This document shows positions 32,771 to 44,869 of a DNA stretch of 64,000 nt, piece by piece. The notes under the pieces were generated by a model that had not been told where the DNA came from, did no database searches, and worked only from the letters and a program-made list of their open reading frames with translations. Each line of letters starts with the position of its first letter. Position 1 is the stretch's first letter. The position numbers and the translations under genes are program-made. Origin of the DNA: Leuctra nigra (lineage: Eukaryota > Arthropoda > Insecta > Plecoptera > Leuctridae); assembly GCA_934045905.1 (NCBI GenBank), contig OW203768.1, positions 19,048,770-19,112,769 of the forward strand. Direction: 5' to 3'.

Positions 32771-33317
32771 TTAATAATTACCGGACTTTAAAATGGATAT
32801 ATTGACAATGCAAAAGAAGTAACCACGTTTTATTATATCCCCAAGATAGCCTTTTACGTGCCTCCATGGCTGAGCACGGAGCAAACGAACGATTCTATTT
32901 CATATAATGTTATTTACAATCAAGCAGCTTCAAGAATACCAAGAATAAAGTTAGTTATCACCTGTAAGTTACTACAACGACGCTGAAGTAATACACGATC
33001 ACGCTGGTTCAGTGAACTGTTACTTGATACACCTACTGATAATGTGAGCTGCAAGAGCAAAAACTATCACCATTTTTATATTTTTATAACCATTAGCAAT
33101 ACCGACTATTGTTCTTACTATTTTTATCATTTTTCATATATTTCAGTTAAAAAATAATACAAATTGAAACTAATTCGTCTGCAGAGACTATATACGACAA
33201 AAGTTCTCCCTTTACTGCTGCTAAGGACATTTACGAATTCTCGTATCATCGTTTTGATTCTCCATAACAACAGACCTCAAGAAGGTTGTAAGCTTGTGTG
33301 ATTCTCATTTGAAAGAC

Positions 33318-33526
33318 AGTGAAAGAACGCTATAAGTCCATATTTTGAAAAAAATAGTTTAAGGTGTATAATCTTATACAGTGATTTTTATGAGATATTA
33401 CTACAAAGTCTTGAAAAACGCAATTGAAATATCGATTTGTATGGAAGACAGATACAAGTTTCAGCATATCTAAAACTTCGTTTATCTCAGTTTCATCCGA
33501 ATGTGACTTATAGCGTTCTTTCCCTG
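33318..33526. mobile_element. MITE family B copy 1
   Basis: The termini GAAAGAACGCTATAAGT and ACTTATAGCGTTCTTTCCC are inverted. The interior has CTTGAAAAACGCAATTGAAA, ATCGATTTGTATGGAAGAC and CTCAGTTTCATCCGAATGTG, shared with the copies at 35104 and 37817. Confidence 0.8.
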
Positions 33527-33661
33527 TATCATTTTCGTACTTATGTTGACGTCAGATTGATAATTCAAGATTTACCTCAAAACCTAACCTCAACACTGCA
33601 TCAGTCAAAATAAGGACGAAAACGAAAATCATTACGATACAACTATCTTCCGCCATATGCT

Positions 33662-34562
33662 CAGGCGCGTAGGAATAGGGGGGGAAAGGGGGGAAATGAC
33701 CCCCCCTGTCTGGAGCCTGACCCCCCCCCCTGCCAGAGATCCTGACCCCCCTGCTAGTGACTCTGACCCCCCCTGCTAGAGAGCCTAACACATCCAGATA
33801 TTCACAAATGTTGATTATAAGTGTTGCACAGAATGCACAGATTTGCTCCATTATTAGGTTGAATTCTCAAAATTTTCTCAAGTTTTGCAAAACTAATTGA
33901 ACAGAGGTCCAATCCCATGATCCAATGAGAAAACTCATTTACTCATTTGACCAACATCATCATCCTCATGAATCAAATTAAATAATTACACGTTTAACAA
34001 TAGATTCCAAAACACATCCAGATTTTTCGTATTGATTGCTTATTGCTGTTGCTCTTGCAACCTTTTTCAAACGGCGATTCCAAAATCAATTCATAATCGA
34101 TTCTCTTTCACTAGAATTCAAGTATTTCCCTGCAGGCCATTTAGGATTTTGTCAAATAACAAAATTTTATTGTGTCTATTGTATCCCCAAGAATATTGCA
34201 TAGGACCCTTGCATAGGACATACATTTTAAATTTCTTTAAAAAAGATGCCAAAAAAGCGTCGAATTCGATTTTTTTTTAATCAAGATGTAAAAAAATGCC
34301 CTGCGGGGCCATTGGGAATTCTATAAAAACAAGTTTTCGTAAGTTCCCACAGAATATTGCATATCACACATTTTACATTTCTTTGAAAAGAATAGCTTAA
34401 AATTCGATTATTTTGTATCAAAAATTCAAAGAAGGCCCTGCGGGGCTAACTGGGGGTGAGTCCCCCAGACCCCTCGTATAGCAGTAAACTACATTTTCCT
34501 GACATCCTTCGATCCCCTATAATTTTGACCCCCCCTGTCAAAATAAAGTTCCTACGCGCCTG
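33662..34562. mobile_element. hAT-like non-autonomous element
   Basis: The 14-bp termini CAGGCGCGTAGGAA and TTCCTACGCGCCTG are perfect inverted repeats of the CAGG...CGTA type common in hAT elements. The flanking octamers CATATGCT and CATATTAT are similar, compatible with a diverged 8-bp duplication. The interior has G-runs and C-runs near both ends and three GCCCTGCGGGGC-type segments. No transposase was found. Confidence 0.75.
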
Positions 34563-34924
34563 CATATTATGCTGATTGTATAAAGGTTGTTATTGCAACT
34601 GACAGTAATGTCACCGGCACCGAGACAAGCTACAAGACATAGTGCTGATTCCAGACTATGCGATATGATATGAATCTATGAGTACAGACAGACTGACAGC
34701 GCAGCAGGACTCACTTACTTGTGCACCGGAGCAGGTAAGTACACAATACAATACAATCAGCATTCAAGTACAGCATGAGATATGCGAGTTACATTGTGTT
34801 GAAGATTATAACATTGTGCTAAACCTGAATTATCAGGAGTAAACCGTTAGTTAAAAGTTTGGCACAAGACTTCATTTTCATGTCTTGATTTAAGAAAATA
34901 GTCCGTATAAATCAGGTTATGCAG

Positions 34925-35050
34925 TTAGCCTGTATACGCACTCTTTTAGCCCTCAGTACCGTACGATAGATTGAAACTGGAATTGGAATTGGAATGGAAT
35001 GGAACGCACTGGAATTGAACACTGGACCTCCGGTATAAAAGAACCTAGAG
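34925..35050 (-). mobile_element. Possible SINE/tRNA-like fragment
   Basis: GGAATTGAACACTGGACCTCCGG reads in reverse as a B box (GTTCAATTCC) in the same arrangement as the SINE head. GGAATTGGAATGGAATGG simple sequence precedes it. It is partial. Confidence 0.35.
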
Positions 35051-35103
35051 CGTAAAACTTTCGAAATATTTATTTGACGAAACAATAATTTGATATAAGG
35101 GGT

Positions 35104-35298
35104 ACAGGGAAACAACGCTATGAGTCACATTCGGATGAAACTGAGATAAACGAAAATTTATGTTGAAACTTATATCTATCTTCCATACAAATCGATATTT
35201 AGATTGCGTTTTTCAAGACTTTGTGGCAATATTTTCTAAAAACCGAGGGTATATCTCATTTTTTCAAAAAAAAAAAAACTCATAGCGTTCGTTCCCTA
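35104..35298. mobile_element. MITE family B copy 2
   Basis: The ends ACAGGGAAACAACGCTATGA and CTCATAGCGTTCGTTCCCT are inverted. The interior is the reverse arrangement of copy 1 (CATTCGGATGAAACTGAGAT, CATACAAATCGATATTTAG). Confidence 0.8.
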
Positions 35299-35699
35299 CC
35301 ATTCTTATGTGTCTGATCTCAAACAAAGAACAAAAATTTTCTTTAAAAAAATGCTTCGTACGAATTTAAATCCATTGTTTTCATTGATAATGATTAATGA
35401 ATTACGATCGAAGGTATTATTGTATAACTTCAGCAAGCAGTGTTTTGAGCTGAAATTGGATTTTAATTAGAGGAGACAGACATTTAGAGCGCGGTGTCAG
35501 ATATCACACAAGTAAATAAAGCATGTTGATGATCACTGTATGCAAATTGCCAACACATGTAGGCGGATATATAGATCATAGATAGATCCTGTATGGTAGG
35601 ATAGATTTCCATGATGTCAGGTATTCACTGACTGATATATTTTTAATGTCATTCATTATTTCTGATTGATGTAGTATTTATATTTATATTTTTAGTTAT

Positions 35700-35915
35700 G
35701 TTTAACGTCGCCCTGTAACTAGAGAATGATTATGATATGAAGAAGAAATGATGGTAGGTGGGAAGGAGGTGGTCATGGCCTATTAGTAGGGAACCTTTCC
35801 ATCATTTGCCTCTCGATGTCTCGACTGTTGGAAATGGAAACCATGAAATCCCTCAGTTTAGGAAGGGTGGCTATTGGAGTTGAACCCAGGACCTCCGGGG
35901 TGCATGCCTGAGATA
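35700..35915 (-). mobile_element. tRNA-derived SINE, minus-strand copy
   Basis: GTTTAACGTCGCCCTGTAAC, GGGAAGGAGGTGGTCATGGC, CTATTAGTAGGGAACC and GTTGAACCCAGGACCTCCGG (B-box complement) reproduce the SINE in reverse. Confidence 0.8.
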
Positions 35916-35917
35916 CT

Positions 35918-35948
35918 GTTCATTCATTCATTCATTCATTCATTCGTT
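35918..35948. repeat. (ATTC)n microsatellite
   Basis: About seven ATTC units directly follow the SINE head end. Confidence 0.9.
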
Positions 35949-36397
35949 CAAGCTCAGAGATTGTTTCAATTCAACATTTAATACACTCTTCTCTATTTTA
36001 TTCAAATTTGCATGTTATATGTCTTGTGAAGTGAAATTATGTTTGAGTCTGCACAAAAATATTTTTGTTTGCAAATGATGACGAATAGAATAGCATCTAC
36101 TCCAGAATGCCGACGAACGCTTGTTATTCAACGCGTTATCCTAATCTTTCATTAAAAAAACACTCGAAATTCCTCCGCCAGATTCTTGTGCAGGGCGTCA
36201 TGGATGCCTCGCTAAAGTCCACCTATCACCACCAATCCATCTCCTCGTCGGGAATGTCGTCTGCGAGCTCGAACCCGGGCCCATGGGAGTCGATGTGTGT
36301 TTGATGGGTAGTAGCAGGACATGCTGTGGCCACCCAAGTGGCAGTGGCTTCTTTCACTGGTACCGCAGTACAAGCACATCAGTCACAATGACACTAG

Positions 36398-36440
36398 CCC
36401 TCTCTCTCTCTCGCTCTCTACCTCTCTCGCTCTCTCTCTA
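36398..36440. repeat. CT-rich microsatellite
   Basis: CTCTCTCT tracts are interrupted by CG and AC. The adjacent sequence is strongly GC-rich. Confidence 0.85.
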
Positions 36441-36461
36441 GCGGGCCCGGAGCAAGCGTTG

Positions 36462-36525
36462 CGACGCAGGGCCCGGGGGGGGGGGGGGGGGGGGGGGACG
36501 TGTCGCGCAGGGCCCGGGGTCTGGG
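36462..36525. repeat. Poly-G tract flanked by direct repeats
   Basis: A 23-nt G run (36475-36497) lies between two copies of CGCAGGGCCCGGGG (about 36466 and 36507), so the tract may have grown between duplicated copies. The assembly may be imprecise here. Confidence 0.75.
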
Positions 36526-37099
36526 GACTGTATTGGTTCAATGTATCCCCATAATTCCAATGGATTTATTAGTCGGTTTTGCAAAACCCTTTTTGGGGGA
36601 TAGTAGGCGAAACAGTGTAATTTTCCAGGAATGTAAATTTTTATGAAGTAGATAAAATTATCTACTATTAGTTTAATTTAAGTTTTGTAATCAATATTAT
36701 ACATAAAATATAAATTATGAGTTGTTATTGGTATTTAATAATATTTTTTGATTTTTGGTAAAAATTAGATAGTGTTATTTTTTGCTAAGCGCCTAATAAA
36801 AGAATATTTTAAAAATTATTCGAACACATTATTACAATCCAAAGTGCTTCATTCCTCAGGTAGATATTTGTGAAATTTGAATTAAATTGGTTCACGAGTT
36901 TGGGTTCCTAACGAGAGAGTTTTGCGCGGTTTTGTTGTAAAATTCCAGCGACTATTTTAACAAGCCACGAAGCAAATAAAGAAACAGTTAGTAAAATAAA
37001 TCATACATTATCAAGTGAATATTTTATCCGAAAGAATTGAATAATACCTATGCTCTTGATAGAAACATTTTGACGAATATTTCAAAAAGCCTAAATGAT

Positions 37100-37560
37100 T
37101 TTGCTGAACATTTGATAAAATGTTTGTCTTGATGACATTGTAAAATGTTCGATTAGAGAATCACATATTACGTTGAAAAACAAACAAACAAAAACAAACA
37201 AACAAAATGAACTGAGACCAGAGCCAAATAGGTCGAAGAGAATGTTCCTTCGCGTGAGTTTAAAATTCCACAAGAAATACTGTTAAATTTGCAAAATTTT
37301 AATTTGATCAATCACACAGTTGAGGTAGCTAAGCTAGGTTGGGGGGAGGGGGAGAGGTAAAGGCCAAAATCAATTTCAAACCATCAGAGTAATAATTATT
37401 AAAAAAATTAATTGCTTCCTCTAGAATCGATGTTAATTGTGTGCCAAATTTTAGCTTGATTATAGAGTATTATAGTTCATGACCGACCAGGACCTGTATC
37501 TCAAATGTAAAACATTACAGATGAAGGATGTGTGTCGAAAGTTGCAAATGAAATGGCTTG
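37100..37560. repeat. Diverged relative of modular family E
   Basis: AAACAAACAAACAAAAACAA, GAGCCAAATAGGTCGAAGAG and later GTGCCAAATTTTAGCTTGAT parallel the 3' end of family E (A-rich tract, AAGAGCCAAA, CAAAATTTCAGCTCGAT). Identity is low. Confidence 0.4.
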
Positions 37561-37816
37561 TTTATGAATGAATGGCTCACAACCAACTTCTCTCACCCTC
37601 TGGGTTGTCCCTTATTAACGTCTTCTTCTGTCATAAGAAGTCACATCTGCCTGTTCAGGGTGCTCGATGGAGATACGTTGCGAGTTTCATTCCCGATGTC
37701 CCGGGTTTGAGCTCAGTTGAGACTATACTGATTGTAGCTTAGCGTGATACAGTCACTGGGTGGATTCATTCATATATTTATTTGTGTCACCTTGATTCTC
37801 AAATAATAAATACTTT

Positions 37817-38021
37817 AAGTCACAATCAAATGAAACTATGAACGAAGTTTTGTGTTGAAACTTTTTGATCTTCCGTACAGATTGATTTCAATTGATTTAT
37901 CCATGACTTTGTAGCAATTTTCTATAAACCGAGAAAATATTATGAAAGCTTATAAAAATCACTACAAGATGACACCTTAACCTAATTTTTTTCAAAAAAT
38001 TAAGCGTTCTTCTCCAGGTAC
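37817..38021. mobile_element. MITE family B copy 3 (diverged)
   Basis: AGTCACAATCAAATGAAACT, GATCTTCCGTACAGATTGAT and TTAAGCGTTCTTCTCCAGG match family B positions. The arms are less well preserved. Confidence 0.6.
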
Positions 38022-38154
38022 CCTTCATTGCATGGAAGTCCCCATGTATACTGGAATGTATAAGCTTTTTACTGATTTTAATATTTCAGGGTTCCACGTC
38101 CATGCTTATCTTATCACTCTTGAATACGACAACTTAATGGTGTTAAAACGCATC

Positions 38155-38207
38155 CTGCCCAATATATGGAGCCTATTTATGTAGATTGTATTCCTCTTCT
38201 CTCTTGA
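38155..38207. mobile_element. MITE family A, right end
   Basis: ATATGGAGCCTATTTATGTA followed by GATTGTATTCCTCTTCTCTC is the family terminus. Confidence 0.6.
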
Positions 38208-38334
38208 TACGTTGTCACAAGTATTACTGGAAGAATTATTCATTGGATCAATTATTCATTTGTGTGTAAGTTTTTTCCTCATTTGGTAGCTCATATTATA
38301 TTTGGATAGTATAATGTTATGTTTATTTTTTATA

Positions 38335-38405
38335 TCCCTTCCATGCTCATAATCATTCATCAACGCCATTAAGGTTAATGGCAAGAAGCTTAGGCGTCGT
38401 TAAAG
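38335..38405 (+). mobile_element. SINE 3' fragment
   Basis: CCTTCCATGCTCATAATCAT, TCATCAACGCCATTAAGG and a GGCGTCGTTAAAG end are SINE 3' sequences. Confidence 0.55.
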
Positions 38406-39239
38406 TCAACTGAAATATAAAAATAAATTACTAAAATTCACTAATTAACCAAGAAGGTAATGCAGAATACATATGCAATTAATAATACGTTTGCAATACA
38501 GCGTTCTACCCAGCATGCAATGTTAACAATAAAAAAGTTCTGCATCTACAAACTTAATTACAAGCTATCTTACCGTGCACGACTGTTATGTGTAAATTAA
38601 TCTAAGTTATATATTAATTAATAAAACGTTCTGATATCTCGACCTAATAACGTCCCATGATAGCTTGGCAGAAGACTGCTAGTTTTACCTCGATAACAAT
38701 ATGGGACAGCCTTAATGCATTATATTTTGCTACATCTCAATGACATTGAATTTCAAACAAAATAATGTCCTTGCATAAAGAAGAGTAACGGGTTATAATG
38801 TACTGAAAATCACAGGATTCTTTGCTCGCAAATTTTATATTTCAAATGACAAAATGTACATGTCCAAACCTCTGCATATAATTTCTAAATTCGAAGGAAC
38901 AATTTTTCCACAAATTTATGAAGCAAGTAATATTTTCTAATATAAGTTAAATTTTATCAAAATGCAATTAAAATATATTTTGCCATATCTAATATCAATT
39001 GATGAATTTTTATATTGATTCTGACAACTTCTTTTACGTTCAAAAATATACAGATTAAACTCCAACATTTATGAAACCCTACGCCCATAAAAAGAAAATC
39101 TAAGTTTTATTTTATTTCCAAATTGCATGATTCATGATCAGCAAAAAGCTCTTCCCAACATTTCTAAGTAATGATAGTTCCATGGACTTTAACGCCGCAT
39201 CGTAATGACTAACTGCGATCTAATAGTGTGAGAAGCTTG

Positions 39240-39480
39240 TAAAATGTAATGTATCGCCTGCAGTATTGGCGTGGAATGAATGAAAGAGCGGTAGGGGAGA
39301 GCGGGGCAATATTAACCAACTCGCAACTCGTCCAGTGCAGTTTTCTGCGAGACCACACACGTCGTCGGCGACCAGTCACGTGGGCGGGGGGAGGGGGGAG
39401 GGGGGAGGTGCAGATATTATATACTCTCACATGTGGGCATTTAATTACGAGTGAGTCATTGATGCAGTGTGGAACCAATG
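39240..39480. promoter_or_regulatory. GC-elevated island, candidate regulatory DNA
   Basis: CACGTCGTCGGCGACC, an E-box CACGTG, three GGGGGGAGG units and ATTTAATTACGAG (39439-39451) lie in single-copy-looking DNA. Open frames exist on both strands but are compositionally driven. It lies 8 kb downstream of the homeobox gene. Confidence 0.28.
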
Positions 39481-40839
39481 GCTGGCGTGTTCTTGAATTT
39501 GATAAGGTTTGTTAGGTAGTGCTTTTTTATACAAATAATCAGTTTCGGTGATTTTTTTTAGAAGTGTGAGAATTGTTTTCTGGAATGGAATTTGACCGGT
39601 CAAATTCTTTATATAAACTTGACCGGTCAATTTATGCAGTGATTTAAAATGGAATGCAAATTTATTTTGGTACATTTTTGTTATGTCTTTCTTAATTTGG
39701 ATTTACTATGTGTACCGGGAGGAATGGGAAGAGAATGTGCTAGTAAAACGGAACCATTAATCGAGGTGATTAGACGGTTTAACTGGAGCTGCATCATTTG
39801 GACTTATCGCACTAACCGTCTTTACCGTCATGACATTTCCACCCAGTTATTCATTTTTATATTGTTCGTCACTAATTATTAACATGAAAAATTCAAACTG
39901 ATATTATTATGATTTATTGGAACATAAAATCAGCAGGAATAGAACTGTATTCAATTGTATATTCAACAGAAGATGACAGGTATGACACCTTTATGTTTTT
40001 TTTTAGTTGTGTTGGGAATGTTATTTGTTAGGATATTATTATCTGTAGGGTCAGTCATTCACCCAATGCGGCTCCGATTTTGAGAATTCCTCAAACATTT
40101 TGTAAAATTTTCAGTGAAATTTGCTGCAATTAAAATGACAAAATGTTTCAGATTAGTTAAATAAGTCAGCTTTCTGTTTAAGACTTAGACAGAAATACGA
40201 AGTTCGCAAATTAGAAATAAAGCAACTGTAATATTCATTAAGATCCATTTCTTTTTACATTTATTTATCCATTTCCTGATCCCTATCGTTCCATTTATTG
40301 TTCATAATAATACACTTTACTTGCTCAATTCGTTGTTCCATTTAATGTTTCTCCTTCCATTTTTATTCCAAAAGATTTTCCCTATACATTTCAATTTCCG
40401 ATTTTTAAATTCCGCTATTGTAAATTGGCGCCCAACAAAAACGTTAGCTGCACTATAATAAAAACCCCAGCATTTATAGTGATTATAGTGACTGCGATGA
40501 ATAGGTAGTTTAATGGGGCATAGTTCTATATTCAAATTCATTGAAATTCTGTTAATATTTCTATTGATTGTCTTCCCAAATCTCCAAGATCTCTCACAAA
40601 CATCTGCCAGTAATTCCAACGACTGACCAACTATCATGGCATGCTGAAGAGAGAAACGTCACTATAGATAACGCTCTCTTTCGGCTTATTTAATTACGAG
40701 CTAAATAGTCGGAATGTCGGTCGGTCAAACAGTTTATTACCTTACCTCCATCGTCGAGGGTTTTATATGATCATCATTAGTTGTGACATCACGTCACGCA
40801 AACCTGGCACCTCCACTTAGTCGAAGTATAGAGAGAGGC

Positions 40840-41405
40840 GGCCAATATGTAGGGGAATGGAATCTACATAAAATGATCTGGTTCCTGAGCTTAAAAGCTC
40901 GCAAAAGTTCACTTAGAAGTTCTCTTTTTGCTTTTTTGAACCAAAATGCTCGACCGTTGATACTATGTTAACCAGAATTCAAGGTAGACTTTTATCGAAA
41001 TTAAAAAACGGTTAACAAGTAAAATGCTTTAGAGCACGAGAGACGAGGGAATTATTGTACATAAAGAGGTTCCATTTCTATGGTTTTCAGTTTAAAGTTT
41101 GCAAAGCTCCTCTTAAAAGCAAAAAGCTCTACAAATTGGCTTCGTTTTTTCAGAGCGGACTTAGCTTAAAATCTGTTAAAATGTATATCACCTTCTAAAA
41201 CTAGAAAAGGGGTATAATCCACAAAAAATGCTCCATTTCTTGGGGAGGTGAAGAGCTATTTTAAAAGGTTTTAAGTTGCCAAAGTATACTTAGAAGCGAA
41301 AAAGCTCAAAGTGGACTTAAATCAACTTACAATTAAATTGTTATTACGCTTAAACATCCTAGAAATAGAGTATTTTTATATAGATTTAACTTCCCCCTTC
41401 TATTA
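40840..41405. mobile_element. Cluster of three family A MITE copies
   Basis: Three left ends lie in succession: AGGGGAATGGAATCTACATA (about 40851), ACGAGAGACGAGGGAATTAT (about 41036) and AGAAAAGGGGTATAATCCAC (about 41206). Between them are GCTTAAAAGCTCGCAAAAG and AAATCTGTTAAAA interiors. The last right end is TATAGATTTAACTTCCCCCT near 41385-41405. Confidence 0.65.
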
Positions 41406-41439
41406 ACTTCTCAAGGTAATAGCTGCATTACAATACACT

Positions 41440-41560
41440 GGTCACATGTGAGTGGGCGTGGTCCAAGATGGCGGCCAAGGCGACCGGAAGTGACGTGGTA
41501 TCAATCAACTTCCGTGTCGGTTGGGGGTGGATTCGTGCCGACCCCACCCTTGTCGATGAG
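41440..41560. promoter_or_regulatory. YY1/Pho plus ETS/CRE motif cluster
   Basis: AAGATGGCGGC (41465-41475) is a perfect YY1/Pho-type site. CCGGAAGTGACGT follows at about 41485-41497 and is the reverse complement of the ACGTCACTTCCGG motif repeated at 55.9-56.5 kb. It may be regulatory or a fragment of that repeat family. Confidence 0.35.
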
Positions 41561-42719
41561 TTACTACCCCTGTCAATGATAATTGCATCGTAAACATAAC
41601 CTTAGTTCGTCTTTGATAGGTGACTATTAGCTGATCAAAGCTTGCGAGAAAGCTTTCTTTGTTTGTTGAATGCTTTGGTATTGACTGCAGATATTCTGAC
41701 GTTCATGGAGGGCGTGATTGAAAATTATAGTTGATTACAAAAACATTTTTTTTTATCTATTGAATGTATTAAAATCTATCTAATATTTTAATGTGTATTA
41801 AATACCTTATTGTTTGTTTGTTCATTAATTTATTTATGCTTTTACAACTTTTAAAATTCCGATTAGTTGAACTTCAGCATCTTTAAAAGCTGAAAAAAGC
41901 ACAAATATCGACAAAAAATTATTTCTTTTAGTTTGGATTCTTTACCCTTCTATCGAGGTAAGATGATATCATTGAGATCAAGTCAAAAATTAAAATAAAA
42001 ATAGTCTAAAATCAATACATTCTTTGATTCTGTAACAGTTTCCCACGTTTTCTAGTTAAAATCTAAAATCACACCTCAAACAAAGTTTCAGACAATCTTC
42101 CCAAATTCGGTCACGGTTTTTTAATTTTCCTTTTAATGAAAACAATACATTCTTTGAAATCCTTTGAAAACAACACCAAAGCAACAAAGCGTGTTCTATT
42201 TAAATTAATGTTAAACGCACACACAAACAACCCTAAACTATGTCACAAACGTCACAACAGTCTTACCAAATCGAATCTATTTTGAAAACCACCCCGTGCT
42301 CACCTGTCAGCTTTAGTGTAGGTCCAGACAGAGGGCACACACCTGTGTTGTTCTTGTGACAGTCATTGTGTGATGACAATTGTCTACCTGGCCACTTGGT
42401 GAGGCGGTGAAACTGTGGAACCGAGTTTTATGGCATCGTAAAACGAAGACCGTGTGAAACTCCGGGACGAAGTTGGAGTGTCGTCATCGGATGGCTGATG
42501 AACTGTGATTCGATGGAGATGGACGGGACTCGGGAATTATATTTGGCGATGATGAAATTGGCAAAATCAAGAAAATGCCATAGATATTTACTGTCTTGGG
42601 TAAAACCATGGTAAAACCATAAACAAAAATGAAAGCTAACAGAATCCCTTATGAACAACTAAAGGAAAGGCAAACTTGCAACTTAAAAGGGGTTGTTTTA
42701 GGACACATTTTGGCTGCTA

Positions 42720-42965
42720 CGTCCACGAGAGAAGGGGTGTACCTAGAATTCTCTTAAAAAGGCTCCTTTCCTGGGAAAAGTTGGTAGTATGCATTTTTAT
42801 AAATGAATAAATGCATTTTTCTAAGTTGTCAAAAGTCAACATTTCTGTAAACTTGAATGGTTGAGACATTTTACGTCAAGTTCACTTTTGCCAACTTTAC
42901 GCAATTATATCGTTTTCCAAAAAATTTATCATTTATTAAAATTCTATTTTTCTTCTCTTTGTGGT
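42720..42965. mobile_element. MITE family A copy
   Basis: The left end is CCACGAGAGAAGGGGTGTAC, then AAGGCTCCTTTCCTGGG. The right end near TTCTATTTTTCTTCTCTTTG, then TGG, is an inverted match. Confidence 0.7.
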
Positions 42966-43679
42966 AAGGAGATTTCAGATTTTCATACCAGTGAGTTTGA
43001 TCCTATTTATCGATGACGAATGACGATGCAAATTGAATGAGCAAAGAGACAATATTTATAGAGTTCTGAGGTGGGAAGGAATTAGGAAGGATTTGACCCA
43101 ATTATGGGTATTATACCAGCATTTGACTTTGCAACAAATGGAAAACTATTAAGACGGATGACCATGTCGGATTTGACATTCAAATGCCAGCCTGGCCATG
43201 ACAAGAAAATATAAAAGATGTCAACGGGTCAAAACACAACAAAATTTCACTTTCCCACGAAAACTCCACTATAACTTCAATTACAAAAGTCAACTTTAAA
43301 CGTTCCTTTTTCCCCGGCTAAAACTTGTCATGAATCACTTTAGTTTTCGACCCCCGCGATTGCAATGTCTCTGTTTTGTCATGCCGTGTCTCGTTCTTCT
43401 GTTTTTAAACAATGCATTCTCTGCTATTGTGTTCACTGTATAGTAGGCTCGCGCCTTGGCCGTGGCGAATCTAGAAGTGAACACTGGAATGTAAACCTAT
43501 TAAACTGTACAGTCGAGAAGGCTGTGAGATTGGGGCAAGGGGGTGTGTTTTTTAATTCGAACATCTCTGCTCGCAATTCGTGCGGAAGTCAAGATGAGGG
43601 GTTGCTATTGGTCAATCACTCGTGCGATCTAGTTGATACGGCTGCATGTGCAGTGAAGGAATACAGTGTGCAGTGATTT

Positions 43680-44078
43680 AAACAATCGATATGAAATTTT
43701 GCACACACACAAATGTCATATGAGCTGGCATGTGTGTTGTGTATAGTTTTTGGACAAGATACTTTGATTGGTTGAAAGTTGAAACTGGAACCGATCATAA
43801 CCGATTAAATTCAAATTTTGCAAGGTCATTGGGAAGTTCTGTTAAGAACTTCAAAAGTTATTACTATTTTACGAGCATTTTAGGTATGCTGATTTAGAAA
43901 TATTTGACAATTTCATTCGGAGAAATTCAAATACAAAATTATCACTGCTCATTTGAAACATGTCTTTTCTAGCTTATCAAGGTCTGGAATAGCAGCAACT
44001 TATACACTAATATTAATTCGCATGCAGTACGAAGGCTCGCTTCAATATCAACGCGTTAAAAAGAGCGTTTTCCTAGTA
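43680..44078 (-). repeat. Modular family E, minus-strand copy (partial)
   Basis: CAACGCGTTAAAAAGAGCGT, followed by TTTCCTAG, reads in reverse as the family E head. CGAAGGCTCGC next to it matches the head variant at 52866. GAAATTTTGCACACAC further out matches the body. Confidence 0.55.
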
Positions 44079-44181
44079 GATTAAAAGGATACACAATTGT
44101 CAATTATATAATTCAGATAGAAAATATTATAATATTTTAGAAAATACAATATAGTGCAGGTTCAAGTGTAGAAAAAATGCT

Positions 44182-44869
44182 TTCCGCTCGATTGGAGTGC
44201 CGAAATTGATTTTTTCATAATTATCGATTGTTTACATCATTCTTAATATTACCTGACGTGCCTTCAATTTTTTTGGTGGCCATCTTGGAAAATATGGCGG
44301 AAAACGTACATTTTACAAATTATTTAATTGTTGGTAGAGGAAAGGTTGAAAAATTATAAAATAATTCACTAAAACTAACTCAACTATGGGGACTTGAAAA
44401 AAAAATACGCCGTGAACGAATTTTATATTTTCATTATTGGAATTGACCAATCACGTTTTTGTGTTTCTTTGCTCTCAATTTATTATGAAACGCGTGGACT
44501 TAGACTAAAATATGTAGAATTAAAATTTGTAGGCAATTTCATTTTTAACAATATGCAATATAATATTTTTTTATTTTTTTTTTAATTATTTTTTTAAAAT
44601 TTCAATTTTTTTTAAAAAATTTGTTTTTTGCGTATTTTTTTTTCAAGTTACTATATTGGAGTTAGTTTTAGTGAATTATTTCATAATTTTTCAATCTTTC
44701 CTCTACCAACAATTAAATAATTTGTAAAATTTACGTTTTTCGATCGTTTTCCGCCATATTTTCCAAGATGGCCGCCAAAAAAATTGAAGGCACGTCAGGT
44801 AATATTAAGAATGATGTAAACAATCGATAATTATGAAAAAATCAATTTCGGCACTCCAATCGAGCGGAA
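44182..44869. mobile_element. Foldback element, 688 bp, ~230-bp arms
   Basis: The termini TTCCGCTCGATTGGAGTGCC and GGCACTCCAATCGAGCGGAA are exact inverted repeats. The arms (44182-44410, 44630-44869) stay complementary with few differences. Each arm carries a GCCATCTTGG / CCAAGATGGC motif and a second ATGGCGG / CCGCCAT. The 220-bp centre is T-rich and non-coding. Confidence 0.88.

Noticed and set aside
40317..40637. 106-codon minus-strand frame as a candidate gene
   Set aside because: It is Asn/Lys/Ile-rich, as expected for AT-rich random DNA, and no domain was recognised.
43365..43676. 103-codon plus-strand frame as a candidate gene
   Set aside because: There is no domain, no supporting splice or promoter context, and the composition resembles background DNA.
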